Shown here one piece after another: positions 1-10,498 of a stretch of DNA of 64,000 nt. Positions within the stretch are counted from its first letter, which is position 1. Every line of letters starts with the position of its first letter. Made by a program: the position numbers and the translations under genes. The stretch comes from Andrena cerasifolii (lineage: Eukaryota > Arthropoda > Insecta > Hymenoptera > Andrenidae). The stretch lies in NCBI RefSeq assembly GCF_050908995.1, contig NC_135121.1, positions 18,848,001-18,912,000 of the forward strand. Reading direction: 5' to 3'. The notes below the pieces were generated by a model. It saw nothing but the letters and a program-made list of their open reading frames with translations. It was not told the DNA's origin and searched no databases.

Positions 1-3000
1 TGTACCTTTGCCAGCCTTGTCGGCCGCGCGAAGTGACGCGGCTGGTAAATCGATGGGAATTTAGTGGTGATCCAGTCGATCTTAGTGCATTTGCGATATG
101 AGATACGTCGTTCTGCTCTTTAACGTAATGGCTACCGGTCTGATGGAGATTAAGCGGAGAGTAGGTACTAAGAGGATTAGACTTCAGCTAGGGGAGAGGT
201 GGGATGAAAGGCAGCGGATAGTAAAAAAACTAAATGACCATTCGAGTTCTAATTAGTAACATTAGAAAGGTCAGTTATCTGACTATGACAGTGCCTACAT
301 GGTGATATATTGCTCGACATTATTTTTTGCCGAATATATGATTACGTATACAGTAATTGATATATAAATGCCCAAGAAAAGGCATCCTATATATTCTTCC
401 TACAAATCATGCGAGATATTAAATAAGACAGAGGAAACAATTTGAATATACGAGGAATGTACGTAAAACTTTATGAAACTTATAACGAGGGCTAATTTAT
501 TACGACACATTTTTGTTGACGATAACGTTTGTCACTTGGAATAGTCACTTATGTTTACTAATTCTTCAATTTCAAACGATATGCCATCTTCTTCTAACTA
601 ATAATTGATAAAACAATGCCATTCATGTATCTGATGATACTTTACAGGAATTTCGTTTAACTTTCCGCGCGACCGATCGGTAAAATATAGTGTGCAGTAG
701 CATACACATACCTTAGGAGGCGAAAAAGAAGGATGGATTTTAAGATTTTTTTTTCGGTGGAGAAATGTTGTTATCAAAGAAACATTATGTACATTAGAAA
801 GGTCATAGTTTTCTCTATAAAATATGAAATTTTCATTAAAAAATTCGGAGAAGGTGTTGCGTGGTAGCTGTTTCCGTCCAACGGTTTTGTGCCTGCGGTA
901 ACCATAATATCATCACTGTTTTTCATCTGAATCAAAGAAGGAAAAATTATTCTTAAAGTAGACAAAAATATTAAGTACCCACTCCTTCTCGTAGCCGATT
1001 TTTTGGGCGGGCATATGTATCAATATGTATTCAGTGTAATAAAACAAGGTAACATTAATATTAATTCTTTAATTATTATTTCTGCAGGTAGGTACCAAAA
1101 TCGCAGTATTGATATCGACAAGTGTACAAGTCGACGTTTTTCTTAAGCTACACAAATACCACGATATGGGCAAAGTGTTTGTAACACGATTTACTTAAAT
1201 AACCAAAAATAATGCCCACATTAAAAAGCAAGAGATAATACTTTCATTAAAAACCAAAAACATAATCCTTAGATTAATCCAAACTATGTTAATTAAAACA
1301 TCAGAATCGATCAAAAACATCTTGATGTATGGTAAACATTTTTTTATTACCAATGTTCGGTTTATCATAGTAATGTTTTGAAGGAAACCGTTACGAAAGG
1401 GGTGTACCATTCATAAATATGACAGCACAATTGAAAATCTAATCTCTACAGTTCCAATCAAACAAGAGATTACCCGACACATCTCTTATTGTACTTGAAT
1501 AAATATCAGTCCAGATGCAATAATAAAGAAACGAGTCATTGGTAACAGCAGTTGGCAAAACATTTCGAGAAAACACAGAAAAATTAACTTTCAATCGCGA
1601 GCAAATTCAACTTTGTATCACCGCCGCCGTTGAAATGCTTGCAGTTAAGCGTGTTCGTGTATGCATTAGTGTTGCTGCAAAATAGAAATACTTTCGTGGC
1701 GAGAAGACCCTTCATCTTTCAGATAATTGCAATGCCCCTTTCATCTCACCTCTCCCGTAGAAAATACGGGAAAACACGGGTGCATCGGGGTCCTAAATTT
1801 TTCCTAACCATTTGAGCTGCGCCAGGTCTAGCCTGTACGAGGTATTCACTCAGTAAATTGCTATCATCTCCGCGTACTTTACATCGAGTGTCCCACGGTG
1901 GCATCGCGATAACGAGCAAGAACGGTTTAATAGACCGCCCCGGCTCAGCGGCGCGGAATATTTCTCCGGTCGTTCCGTTAATTATGAGAAATTAATTCCT
2001 TTTTGCCCGCGCCGACGCGCGGGCCTGGGCCGAATTGTCCGCGGGACGATTAACTTTCGCCGATTGCGTTACGCGGCTGGTGGGGGGGGGGACCGCCAAT
2101 TGTCACGGTAATGCGAATATCGCCGGCAATTTTATTTCGTCCCTGGTACGATTCCAAATCGAAAACATGTCGCTGAAATGCAGTTAGCGGGGGCTGGGAT
2201 TCAGTTCGGTTTTCACTTTGCCGTATCCGAAACAATGGAGTGCCGCGCGAGGATGAAAAAAAAAGGAACAAAAAAAAAGAGAAAGAAACATACACGTACA
2301 TAGGTGCGAGGAATAAAAAAATCGTTTGGCTGCCGTGTGTTGGTCAATATCCCCAGCCGCCGTTCCAGGTGTATGGTAACTGGCAGATTCATTGTTTCGA
2401 CATTTTTCATCGCATATTTTAATTGACGCCCCAGAATCGACACAGTACAATAAATTCGTTTATTGTCGCGCCACCTAGCTTCCGCGCGACACAAGTGGTG
2501 GTAGATATTTTAGGCTCGAATACTGGCGAGTTCCGCTAGCTGGAGTGCCACTTGGGGCATGGAAGGATACAAGAGGCAAGAGTATCACTGGCTTGTTCTG
2601 CTGGTGTGGGTCCAGGCTAGAGCCGAGCACGGCCAATGCCTGTTTTCCATGCCACGGGACTCTAGCAAGGCAGAAATCGGTAGAAATGCGCGATTACACG
2701 CGAGGATCTGCCATTATGCGCACGAAGTGGTGTTCGGCTCCAGGCTGGACTCACCCTTACAGATGCATGTGATCCTTGTGACAGTGTATTAAGGGGTTAC
2801 ATACGTTCTCGGCGCCTAATAATTCATCACTTTCGGCATTTTTTTTTCACGCGAGGTGTGAAATAACTCGAAAATTTTATAATTGTACCTTGTTCTTCGG
2901 ACCTTTATTCGTATAAAAAAAATTACTTGACACACTTTTGTCATATATTGCCGGTCGCTTTCTGCGGCTGCAGCAACCTCTGCACCAAGCAGGGGTCCGC

Positions 3001-3659
3001 ATTATCAGCATCATAACTTCACCTATTTACAACCTTTTTTAACGAACTTTGCGTTAATCTATGCGGAATGACATTCTCTAAAGATCTCTTTAATAAGTCA
3101 CTAGCGTCCCTTCAAACCGCTGTGCACAAAATTACTCCCACCGATTCACCGAGAGCTATTGCATCGACGAAAATTAATAAATAGGTAATACATCAGATAA
3201 GATTTATTTATAACTGCACAATTTGTATACCAAAGGCTAGTCCCGCTTAAATAAATAATAATAATAATAACGTAAGAGTTCTTCTATGGTTTGGCAATTT
3301 TTTGCAAAATAAATATAGCAATATTATCAGATCCGTACCGTGTTTCACTAATTTTTTGTCATTTCGAGGGTTGGCAGGTTTCTGCATAACCTGTCATTCG
3401 CCCGTTCGCTCCACCCAGCACTATTTCGCAAACAGAGAACAGAGAAACTCAGAGCAGCAGCCTTGACCATTCGATGTCGTTCCACCTGCAGTTGCAATTG
3501 CGGGCCGTGCTCGCAGCTCGTTCCGAAGAAAACTTTGATTTAACGTCTGAAAAGGAATCGATATCGCCACATTGGCGGGGGAAAAAATCCTCGATCGAGA
3601 AAGTTATTACAGATAAAAGTGTATTACGACTTTAACATACGACTGCCAGGGGCGGCGTG
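1..3659. other. Non-coding flank, no gene recognised
   Basis: No convincing gene in either strand. The first 1.6 kb is AT-rich; 1.6-2.7 kb is richer in CpG and has overlapping short open frames on both strands, which is what few stop codons by chance looks like. A TTAA followed by GGGGTTACATACG at 2789 resembles the outer end of the TTAA-flanked elements elsewhere in the window, but no matching opposite end was found. A short AAT-type microsatellite lies near 3250-3270. Confidence 0.6.
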
Positions 3660-3709
3660 TTTTTCGCAAGTTTTTCGCAAGTTTTTCGCAAGTTTTTCGC
3701 AAGTTTTTC
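3660..3709. repeat. 11-bp tandem repeat, about 4.5 copies
   Basis: Four exact copies of TTTTTCGCAAG (3660-3670, 3671-3681, 3682-3692, 3693-3703) followed by a partial TTTTTC. It ends about 115 bp before the left end of the BEL/Pao element. The short open frames crossing it on both strands come from the repeat and are not taken as genes. Confidence 0.95.
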
Positions 3710-3821
3710 AATCGACGTTGACTTACCGTGGGCTGCTAGGGGGTGGGTGGGCATATCGGAATCGGCCACTTGGCTGATTCCTGGCGGAAATCGCGAAATC
3801 TTTCCGGGTATTAAATCGAAG

Positions 3822-3826
3822 CACGT
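3822..3826. repeat. Target site duplication, left copy (CACGT)
   Basis: The five bases CACGT directly outside the left LTR are repeated directly outside the right LTR at 11191-11195. A 5-bp duplication is usual for BEL/Pao integrases. It shows that both LTRs belong to a single insertion with undisturbed ends. Confidence 0.93.
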
Positions 3827-4518
3827 TGTTGTGGCCAAAATGTCGACTTGTTCTTTGGAGGTTGTAAGACTCCGACGACACAATGTCACACTCCTTGCGG
3901 TTTTTTCCACCGCAAGAGTTCACTAATTGAACGGTGATTGAGGTATGTGGAAGGACAGTGGTGAAATCAAACTGACACTGTAGCGCGTAACAACGTAACA
4001 CTTAAAATATATTCTGATAAAATTGAATGAAAATACTTGTACACTTGAATTTTGGTAAAGTTATAATGTGCGCTGGTAGTGTCTCAGAATGCTGAATGCA
4101 ATTCTGTCGATGATGATAGTACAGAGGTTTTGTTCGATCTGGTTTTCCAAGTTGCATTCAGGCTCTACCAAGCCTTTGAAAGCCCTTGCAGGGGTGTGTC
4201 TTAAAAAATAAGAGGTGGTAGGCTATTGCCTATTGGCTGTAAATGATTGTGGCATTGGGCGACGAAACGCACCGGAAAGGGAAACTGAGTTCCACGAAAT
4301 CGCATCGAACGGCGCGACTCCGTTTGTTTATGTCGTCTAGAGATACGCGGTCTTGACTCGGCCCAATAGCCCATATTTCACGGCACCGCTGGTAAATAGT
4401 TACGTCCCAAGATTTTAGGCCCGGACGGTCGGCTCAAGTGTTTTGCCACGTGCGGATTGACGAAGCACAGGCCCAGGAAACGCTTCGAATTCAATAATTG
4501 TATTTTTCACGCTCAACA
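3827..4518 (-). repeat. 3' LTR of the BEL/Pao element
   Basis: 692 bp, matching 10499-11190 at every base compared (constant offset 6672). It starts TGTTGTGGCC and ends CTCAACA on the plus strand, giving the usual TG...CA ends with a TGTT/AACA inverted terminus. Because the element is on the minus strand, this left copy is the 3' LTR and would supply the transcript end. No canonical AATAAA was found in element orientation; CATAAA and AATATA variants are present. Confidence 0.97.
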
Positions 4519-4533
4519 TGCCGCCCCCTCTTG
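4519..4533 (-). promoter_or_regulatory. Polypurine tract
   Basis: On the minus strand, the sequence entering the 3' LTR is CAAGAGGGGGCGGCA, directly abutting TGTTGAGC. A G-rich purine run at this place is where RNase H leaves the primer for plus-strand DNA synthesis in LTR elements. Its two pyrimidine interruptions are tolerated in this family. Confidence 0.75.
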
Positions 4534-4834
4534 AACGGCCACGTTCAATAACCTGTAGAAAACGCGTACATACAAACAATGCTTTCCAATGAACCCGAAT
4601 ACCCTTTCCCGGTTCTACGTGTACTAGAATTAGCCTCCACACACAATACGACTCAGTGCAAAAATCGTGCATACGTTGAACAAACCATTATATATGTGAA
4701 GCATACATTAAAGCATATATTAAAGCATATATAGAGTGATAACTAAAAACCCGATCATTCAGACCGACTAAGGATAATTGATTATCAACTACGGTTACAT
4801 AATGTTCTACAGACTAGTAATCAAAGGTAATGTC
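4534..4834 (-). other. 3' untranslated stretch of the retrotransposon
   Basis: About 300 bp between the gag-pol stop codon and the polypurine tract. It has no open frame of note and no envelope-like gene. It contains a short AT-rich direct repeat (TTAAAGCATATA, twice near 4708-4733). Confidence 0.8.
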
Positions 4835-7800
4835 TCAATCATCATTTACAGGTAAGGGACTTAATCTCTTAACGCTCCGCTTGTAATCCCCGGTTAAAGT
4901 TCTCACAGTCGCCACTCGAACAACACCATCCTCACCAGGATGAGTAGCGACAATTCGTCCCATAGGCCAACATAATGGAGGTGTGTTGTCTTCCTTCAAG
5001 ACGACCAGCATTCCCTCCGTGATCTGGGTCGTTCGTCCATCATGCCATTTCTTCCTGACGATCAGCTCATTCAGGTATTCCTTATACCATCTTGACCAAA
5101 AATGCTGTCGAAGTTGCTGGATGTGTTGCCAAGATGAGAGTCGACCTGTTTTGACACTTGTAAGATCGCACTCAGGAGTGCTCGTTAACGAGTCACCTAT
5201 CAGGAAATGACCAGGAGTTAGTGGACTGAGGTCGTTCGGGTCAGATGATAATGGAGTTAGCGGTCGAGAATTAAGAATTGCTTCGATTTCCGCGAGACAT
5301 GTTGTGAACCCCTCGAACGTGAGCACAGCGTTTCCCACAATACGCATGAGATGATGTTTCATTGACCTGACTGCAGCTTCCCATAATCCACCGAAATGGG
5401 GAGCACGCGGAGGAATAAAGTGCCAACGAACGTTTTGCTCCGATAAATATTTTTGAAAGTGATCCTTAGGATCCTGAACAAGAATTGCATTATGTATCCT
5501 TTGCAATTCGCGGCTTGCACCAATGAAATTAGTTCCATTGTCACTATACAAATCGGTACGCTTCCCTCGTCTAGCAAAAAACCGCTTCAATGCAGCAAGA
5601 AAGGCGTCCGACGTCATGTCACTAACGAGTTCTAAATGCACTGCCTTAGTGCTGAAGCACACGAACACTGCCACATAAGTTTTGACTTTCTTTGTATTTC
5701 GAAGCTTCTTTTCCTTTATGAGAAACGGACCGCAGTAATCAACCCCCGTCACCAAAAACGGTCGGTTCAATACAACTCTGTCCCTCGGAAGTTGGCCAAT
5801 TGGATATTGAGGAACTATGGCCGTGAGTTTATGACACGTAATACATTTCCGAAGAACAGACTTGACCGTTATCATACCGTTAACAGGCCAATATTTCTGA
5901 CGCACCGCGTGCAACGTGCCTCGCGCCCCAATGTGACCGTGTTTTACATGAATTTCCCGGATTATTAACTCCGTAAGGAAGTGGTTTTGAGGTAATAATA
6001 AGGGATGTTTAACTGAATAAGGCAGTAGTGCATGCTTCAATCTCCCACCTACTCTCAAAAGTCCATCTTCATCCAAAAATGGACCTAATGCGGTGAATCG
6101 AGTTCCGCATTTAGTAATTTCACTATTGGAAAGATCGTGAATTTCCTTCGTAAATACCAATCTCTGAAGTAACCGTATTATTCTAAAATGTGCTTGTGTT
6201 AACTCATTCGTAGTGAGAGGCCCTCCACGCTTCGGCTTATGACAGACATTGTAATAAAATCTAAGACAATACGCTATAACGCGTTGTAAAAGTATAAATG
6301 AAGAAAATTTCTCCAACAATTGAACCTCTGCATTGGTCGTTGCGTGTAACACCACAACCTTTCGTTTCTCGGGAATGTCTATCGGCTGCATGTCATAATG
6401 CGGCCAAGTGTCTTCTGACTGAGATAGCCAACGGGGTCCGGTGAACCAACTAGTGGCCATAAGAAAGTCTTGGATGTTGGACCCCCGTGATAATATATCT
6501 GCAGCGTTGTGTTCTGAAGGCACATGCAACCACTGACTTGGAGCACTATGCTGCTGTATCTGGCTAACTCTATTTGCAACAAACGTCTTGAGCGTATGCG
6601 GTGCAGTACGTATCCATTGCAGCGTGATCGTCGAATCCGACCAAAACACTACTTTTTCAAATGAAAGGTTTATGGCTTTGATAATTATGTTGTATAATTT
6701 GATCAGCAATACCGCACCGCACAATTCCAATCGCGGCAATGATTGAGTTTTTAAAGGTGCAACTTTTGATTTTGAAGAAACGAGTTGTGCGCTGTACCCT
6801 TGACCGTCACGCGTCGAGCGAATATATATGCAAGCACCGTACGCTTGTTCACTAGCATCGCAAAATCCGTGTAGCTGCAAATGTGTGTGACCATCGGAAA
6901 TAACGCGCCTAGGAATATGAACGCTCTGTATTAAAGGCAATTGTGACTGAAAATTGACCCATGCCCCATAAATGTCTACTGGGACCGACTCGTCCCAGTC
7001 GAGGTTGCATTTCCAGAGATTTTGCATCAAAATCTTAGCCTGCACAATAACAGGGCCTAGTAACCCCAAAGGGTCGAAGAGTTGGGCAATGCGTGATAAA
7101 ATGGTTCGTTTGGTGACCTTCTGTAAAGGTTCTACCTGCTTAATGGTGTACCCCAGAACATCCCGTTCAGCCTTCCAATACAACCCCAGCGTCTTTTTGT
7201 CATCAGACGCGTCTAACACCATGTGGTCATGGACACTAGCATCCAGGAATGATTCGAGCAAACGCGGTTCATTTGATACCCACTGCCGAAGTTGAAATCC
7301 TCCCTTCGCGGCTAACCGAATCAACTCATTTCTAAGCAACATAGCCTCGTCAAATGAATCCGCTCCCGTAAGCACGTCGTCAACATAAAAGTCTCTAAGA
7401 AACGCGCTTGCAGCTATTGGATGATTGCCAATCTCGTCGTGCGCTAATTGGTGAAGAGTTCTGACAGCTAAAAAGGGAGCTGACGCCGTCCCGTACGTCA
7501 CCGTATTCAATTCGTACGTTTTTATCGGTTGGTTAGAGTTCTCACGCCATAGGATCCTTTGGTATTTCCGATCTACAGCGCGCAAATCGACTTGCCGATA
7601 CATTTTTGCGATATCGGCGGTTAGCACGTATTTATGTAACCGAAACCGCGTGATTATACTGACCAGATCATCTTGGATCGTCGGTCCCACCATTAAAGTC
7701 TCATTCAACGACACACCGGATGATGAACGCGCCGATGCATCAAACACCACTCTGACCTTTGTGGTCAGGCTACTGTCTTTGACCACTGGATGATGAGGCA

Positions 7801-10027
7801 GATAGATACCTTCGGTGCTCTCGTCCGTAACTTCTGTCATATGTCCTAACCGTTCGTACTCCTTAAGGAATTCGACATACTGAACCTTGATAGCGTGACG
7901 TTTATTAAGAGATCGTTCTAAAGACAGAAATCGATTCACTGCTATTTGACGTGATTCACCCAGCTTCTCCTTCTGATCGTTAAAAGGAAGGCCAACTGTG
8001 TATCGACCGGTCACTGCGTCGCGAATCGTATTGGAAGTATAGTGAGTTTCACACGCTTGTTCTTCGGGAGACAACAATTTAACGGACGGGCATTCCTCAA
8101 GGTTCCAAAATTTGTGCATGTCCGATTGAAGATCGCTAAGCGTCAAATTGCAAGTAGCTGATTGAGTTGATGGTTGATCTGGTACATGCCCAACCACTAT
8201 CCAACCGAGTTGAGTTTTTTGTAATTTAGTGCATTGATTCGCGAGAACTATTCGGCCAATGCACATCAAGTCCCAGAAGAATTGACCACCAAGAATTCCA
8301 TCTATGTTACCGGTCATATGGAAATCTGGATCTGCTAAATGTATCCCCACCGGAATCTTCAACGTTTGTCTGTCAATCAAGTCATGAGGTAACGGTTGTG
8401 AAACTTCCCGAACTATCAAAAATGTTACATTTTCTGAATAACGAGAGTTTCGCGATTTAATTTGTGCTCGAGTGACTTTAGTGCTAGCCGACTGCATAGC
8501 GTTTGTGCCACAAAGAGGTATATTTACTGCTTCTGTGGGTAGATTGAGTTGCCTGCACATTCTTTCCGACAGAAAATGCGATTCGGCGCATGAATCTAAT
8601 AGCACCCTGCATTTGTGTGTTTTCCCGAATCCGTCTACAATGTCGATGACCGCCGTACACAAAATTACCGTCGGCCGAGCATTTATTACCGAACAGGTAT
8701 TGTTTACCTGTACAGCTGAAGGTACGGGGGTAGGGTCTACGTGCAATAGAGTGTGATGCCGTTTATGACATCGTCGGCAGGTACTTGCCTGACAGTCCTT
8801 CACCGAATGGTTTGGCCGTAAGCAGTTAAAACAAAGATGGTTTTCCTTCACTAATTTTGATCTTTCTGGCACAGAAAGACTTAAGAGTTTGCTGCAATTT
8901 TGCGAAAAATGTGGCTCTCGACAAAAACCGCATAATATCACGTTCTGGGTAGAATGAACTTGCCTAATTGATCGTAATTCCCTTACTGCAGGTTTATTAG
9001 AATTTTGGAAACCTTGACGGTTTCGAACCGTTCCCTGAGCTTTGGTAGCAGGTGCCACAGCAGGAGCCACGGCAGAAGCCACGGCAGAAGCCCCAGCAGC
9101 GGGTTCCCCCCCTCCGATGGGTTCGATCGTCTGATACCGATCATGCAAAAAATCAAATAACTCGTCTACACTAGGAAACGCAATGCCACGCATGCGCTCC
9201 TTCCACTTCAGGGCGGATTCTTCATCTAATTTAGACACTATCAAATGAACAAGTACGGTATCGGCACTAGGCTGCTGCAGAGCTTGCAACGCGCGGTAAT
9301 GAGCCTCCATGCTGTTAAGAAACGTTCTAAAATCCTGATACGATGGCTTTTGCAACAACGGTACGTCAACGATTGCCCTCAAGTGATTAGTTACAATGGT
9401 AGCTGGTTGATTATACCGTTTCTCTAAAAGGCCCCAGGCAACCCTGTAATTGGCCGCGGAATTTCCTACAGACTCTATGGCTTTCGCTGCTTCACCCTTT
9501 AAACACGAACGAAGATATAGTAGTTTCTTGGACTCAGTAATGCGTGTGTTTTCGTGTATCGAAGAGTGAAACTGATCGGAAAATCCAGGCCACTCCCCGT
9601 ATGCTCCAGCAAAGGTTGGCAAATTGATTTTCGGCAAGTATACGTCTTTATCGATAGACTCCATGGCCGATTGTGGCGACGCGCGTAAACTTAGTGACTC
9701 GACACCCAACGCACTTCCAGTCTGCTGACTATGTTTGAGTTTATTCAAAATATCCATCGCGCGTGCTTTACATGTAATGAACGCGGATTTGAGAGCTATT
9801 CTTTCGCGCATTAATTCCCCGGTGGTGTCCGCGGAATCTAACTCCGCTTGCGCCTTATTGAACGACATATACTCACTTTCGAGGTCGTCAAAATGCACCT
9901 GAATTTGACTGCCCGAATCTCCAGCTTCGGTACTGTCTATCAGTAGTTGAAAGGTTTCTAATTCTAATTTGAATGCTTCACGTTTCAACTTTAAGGTTTT
10001 CTGGCGTTCTTCCAAGCTCGGTGCCAT
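4835..10027 (-). CDS. BEL/Pao gag-pol polyprotein, 1730 aa, intact
   Basis: One uninterrupted polyprotein. Gag spans about residues 1-350: a coiled-coil-like start, then the DUF1759-type capsid region around 131-300 and an Ala/Pro/Val-rich linker at about 308-330 built from a short DNA repeat. Zinc knuckles follow with C366/C369/H373/C378, C399/C402/H407/C412 and a variant third finger starting C417/C420. The A17/DUF1758-type protease has D478-S-C instead of the commoner D-S/T-G. Reverse transcriptase has D805 in the first catalytic block and YVDD at 881-884. RNase H shows D1057, E1101, D1131 and D1177. Integrase has a zinc-binding H1360/H1365/C1395/C1398 region and the DDE triad D1430, D1496, E1550, followed by a C-terminal DUF5641-like region. 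The start has a good context (GCCATGG) and an in-frame TAA lies four codons upstream. The product would form capsids and copy and integrate the element. The frame alone does not prove activity. Confidence 0.97.
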   Translation of the reverse strand: MAPSLEERQKTLKLKREAFKLELETFQLLIDSTEAGDSGSQIQVHFDDLESEYMSFNKAQAELDSADTTGELMRERIALKSAFITCKARAMDILNKLKHSQQTGSALGVESLSLRASPQSAMESIDKDVYLPKINLPTFAGAYGEWPGFSDQFHSSIHENTRITESKKLLYLRSCLKGEAAKAIESVGNSAANYRVAWGLLEKRYNQPATIVTNHLRAIVDVPLLQKPSYQDFRTFLNSMEAHYRALQALQQPSADTVLVHLIVSKLDEESALKWKERMRGIAFPSVDELFDFLHDRYQTIEPIGGGEPAAGASAVASAVAPAVAPATKAQGTVRNRQGFQNSNKPAVRELRSIRQVHSTQNVILCGFCREPHFSQNCSKLLSLSVPERSKLVKENHLCFNCLRPNHSVKDCQASTCRRCHKRHHTLLHVDPTPVPSAVQVNNTCSVINARPTVILCTAVIDIVDGFGKTHKCRVLLDSCAESHFLSERMCRQLNLPTEAVNIPLCGTNAMQSASTKVTRAQIKSRNSRYSENVTFLIVREVSQPLPHDLIDRQTLKIPVGIHLADPDFHMTGNIDGILGGQFFWDLMCIGRIVLANQCTKLQKTQLGWIVVGHVPDQPSTQSATCNLTLSDLQSDMHKFWNLEECPSVKLLSPEEQACETHYTSNTIRDAVTGRYTVGLPFNDQKEKLGESRQIAVNRFLSLERSLNKRHAIKVQYVEFLKEYERLGHMTEVTDESTEGIYLPHHPVVKDSSLTTKVRVVFDASARSSSGVSLNETLMVGPTIQDDLVSIITRFRLHKYVLTADIAKMYRQVDLRAVDRKYQRILWRENSNQPIKTYELNTVTYGTASAPFLAVRTLHQLAHDEIGNHPIAASAFLRDFYVDDVLTGADSFDEAMLLRNELIRLAAKGGFQLRQWVSNEPRLLESFLDASVHDHMVLDASDDKKTLGLYWKAERDVLGYTIKQVEPLQKVTKRTILSRIAQLFDPLGLLGPVIVQAKILMQNLWKCNLDWDESVPVDIYGAWVNFQSQLPLIQSVHIPRRVISDGHTHLQLHGFCDASEQAYGACIYIRSTRDGQGYSAQLVSSKSKVAPLKTQSLPRLELCGAVLLIKLYNIIIKAINLSFEKVVFWSDSTITLQWIRTAPHTLKTFVANRVSQIQQHSAPSQWLHVPSEHNAADILSRGSNIQDFLMATSWFTGPRWLSQSEDTWPHYDMQPIDIPEKRKVVVLHATTNAEVQLLEKFSSFILLQRVIAYCLRFYYNVCHKPKRGGPLTTNELTQAHFRIIRLLQRLVFTKEIHDLSNSEITKCGTRFTALGPFLDEDGLLRVGGRLKHALLPYSVKHPLLLPQNHFLTELIIREIHVKHGHIGARGTLHAVRQKYWPVNGMITVKSVLRKCITCHKLTAIVPQYPIGQLPRDRVVLNRPFLVTGVDYCGPFLIKEKKLRNTKKVKTYVAVFVCFSTKAVHLELVSDMTSDAFLAALKRFFARRGKRTDLYSDNGTNFIGASRELQRIHNAILVQDPKDHFQKYLSEQNVRWHFIPPRAPHFGGLWEAAVRSMKHHLMRIVGNAVLTFEGFTTCLAEIEAILNSRPLTPLSSDPNDLSPLTPGHFLIGDSLTSTPECDLTSVKTGRLSSWQHIQQLRQHFWSRWYKEYLNELIVRKKWHDGRTTQITEGMLVVLKEDNTPPLCWPMGRIVATHPGEDGVVRVATVRTLTGDYKRSVKRLSPLPVNDD

Positions 10028-10478
10028 GGCGAGATTTTACCGCGATAGATACACGGGAATGAGATAATAGGACTAGTTTGATAGGTGACTCACAAACAAC
10101 AACTGAATGCGACTTACGTGGTCGCAGTCTCCGGTGGTCCACACGGCTTGTCAATGATAGGCGATGCGAATGAGGCTGGTAACAACGTCCTCGATGTTGG
10201 CTCTCGACGCTGTCCGTGCCGTAGATTCGGCACAGCTGTGATGCTGGTTCCGCCGACCCCTGGTGCTCAGGTATCGCTCCTGACGCCGATGAGTTATGCG
10301 AGGATGCAACGACCTGGTGTCGTTGTCCCTCAGCTGCTGGGTCCCTTGACGATGAGGTGATCTGCCGAGTCCCTTTCTCTGGTTGCTGGGCTCCTCAGCG
10401 ATGACGTATGCTGTCCTTCCCACAGCACTGGATATGTTGTACAGATAGGCGCGAATCAAGGCTCTCCAGGCACTTGCC
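10028..10478 (-). other. 5' leader of the retrotransposon
   Basis: About 450 bp between primer binding site and gag start, presumably holding the packaging signal. A 143-codon open frame runs from the 5' LTR through this leader (10151-10582). It has no recognisable domain and its LTR part is duplicated in the other LTR, so I do not call it a gene. Confidence 0.75.
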
Positions 10479-10495
10479 TCCGGCTCGAAGGACCA
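10479..10495 (-). promoter_or_regulatory. Primer binding site, complementary to tRNA-Tyr
   Basis: Three bases inside the 5' LTR, the minus strand reads TGGTCCTTCGAGCCGGA. Its complement is the 3' end of eukaryotic tRNA-Tyr: CCA tail, discriminator A, acceptor strand TCGAAGG pairing with the typical tRNA-Tyr 5' start CCTTCGA, and the beginning of the T stem. The match covers 17 of 17 positions against the tRNA-Tyr end as I know it. It would prime minus-strand cDNA synthesis. Confidence 0.88.
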
Positions 10496-10498
10496 AAA

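Noticed and set aside
3660..3709. Possible CRISPR-like array
   Set aside because: The 11-bp units are contiguous with no spacers, so it is a simple tandem repeat; no other array in the window has spacers either.
10479..10495. tRNA gene fragment
   Set aside because: The match to the tRNA-Tyr 3' end is on the complementary strand directly beside an LTR, so it is a primer binding site and not a tRNA gene.
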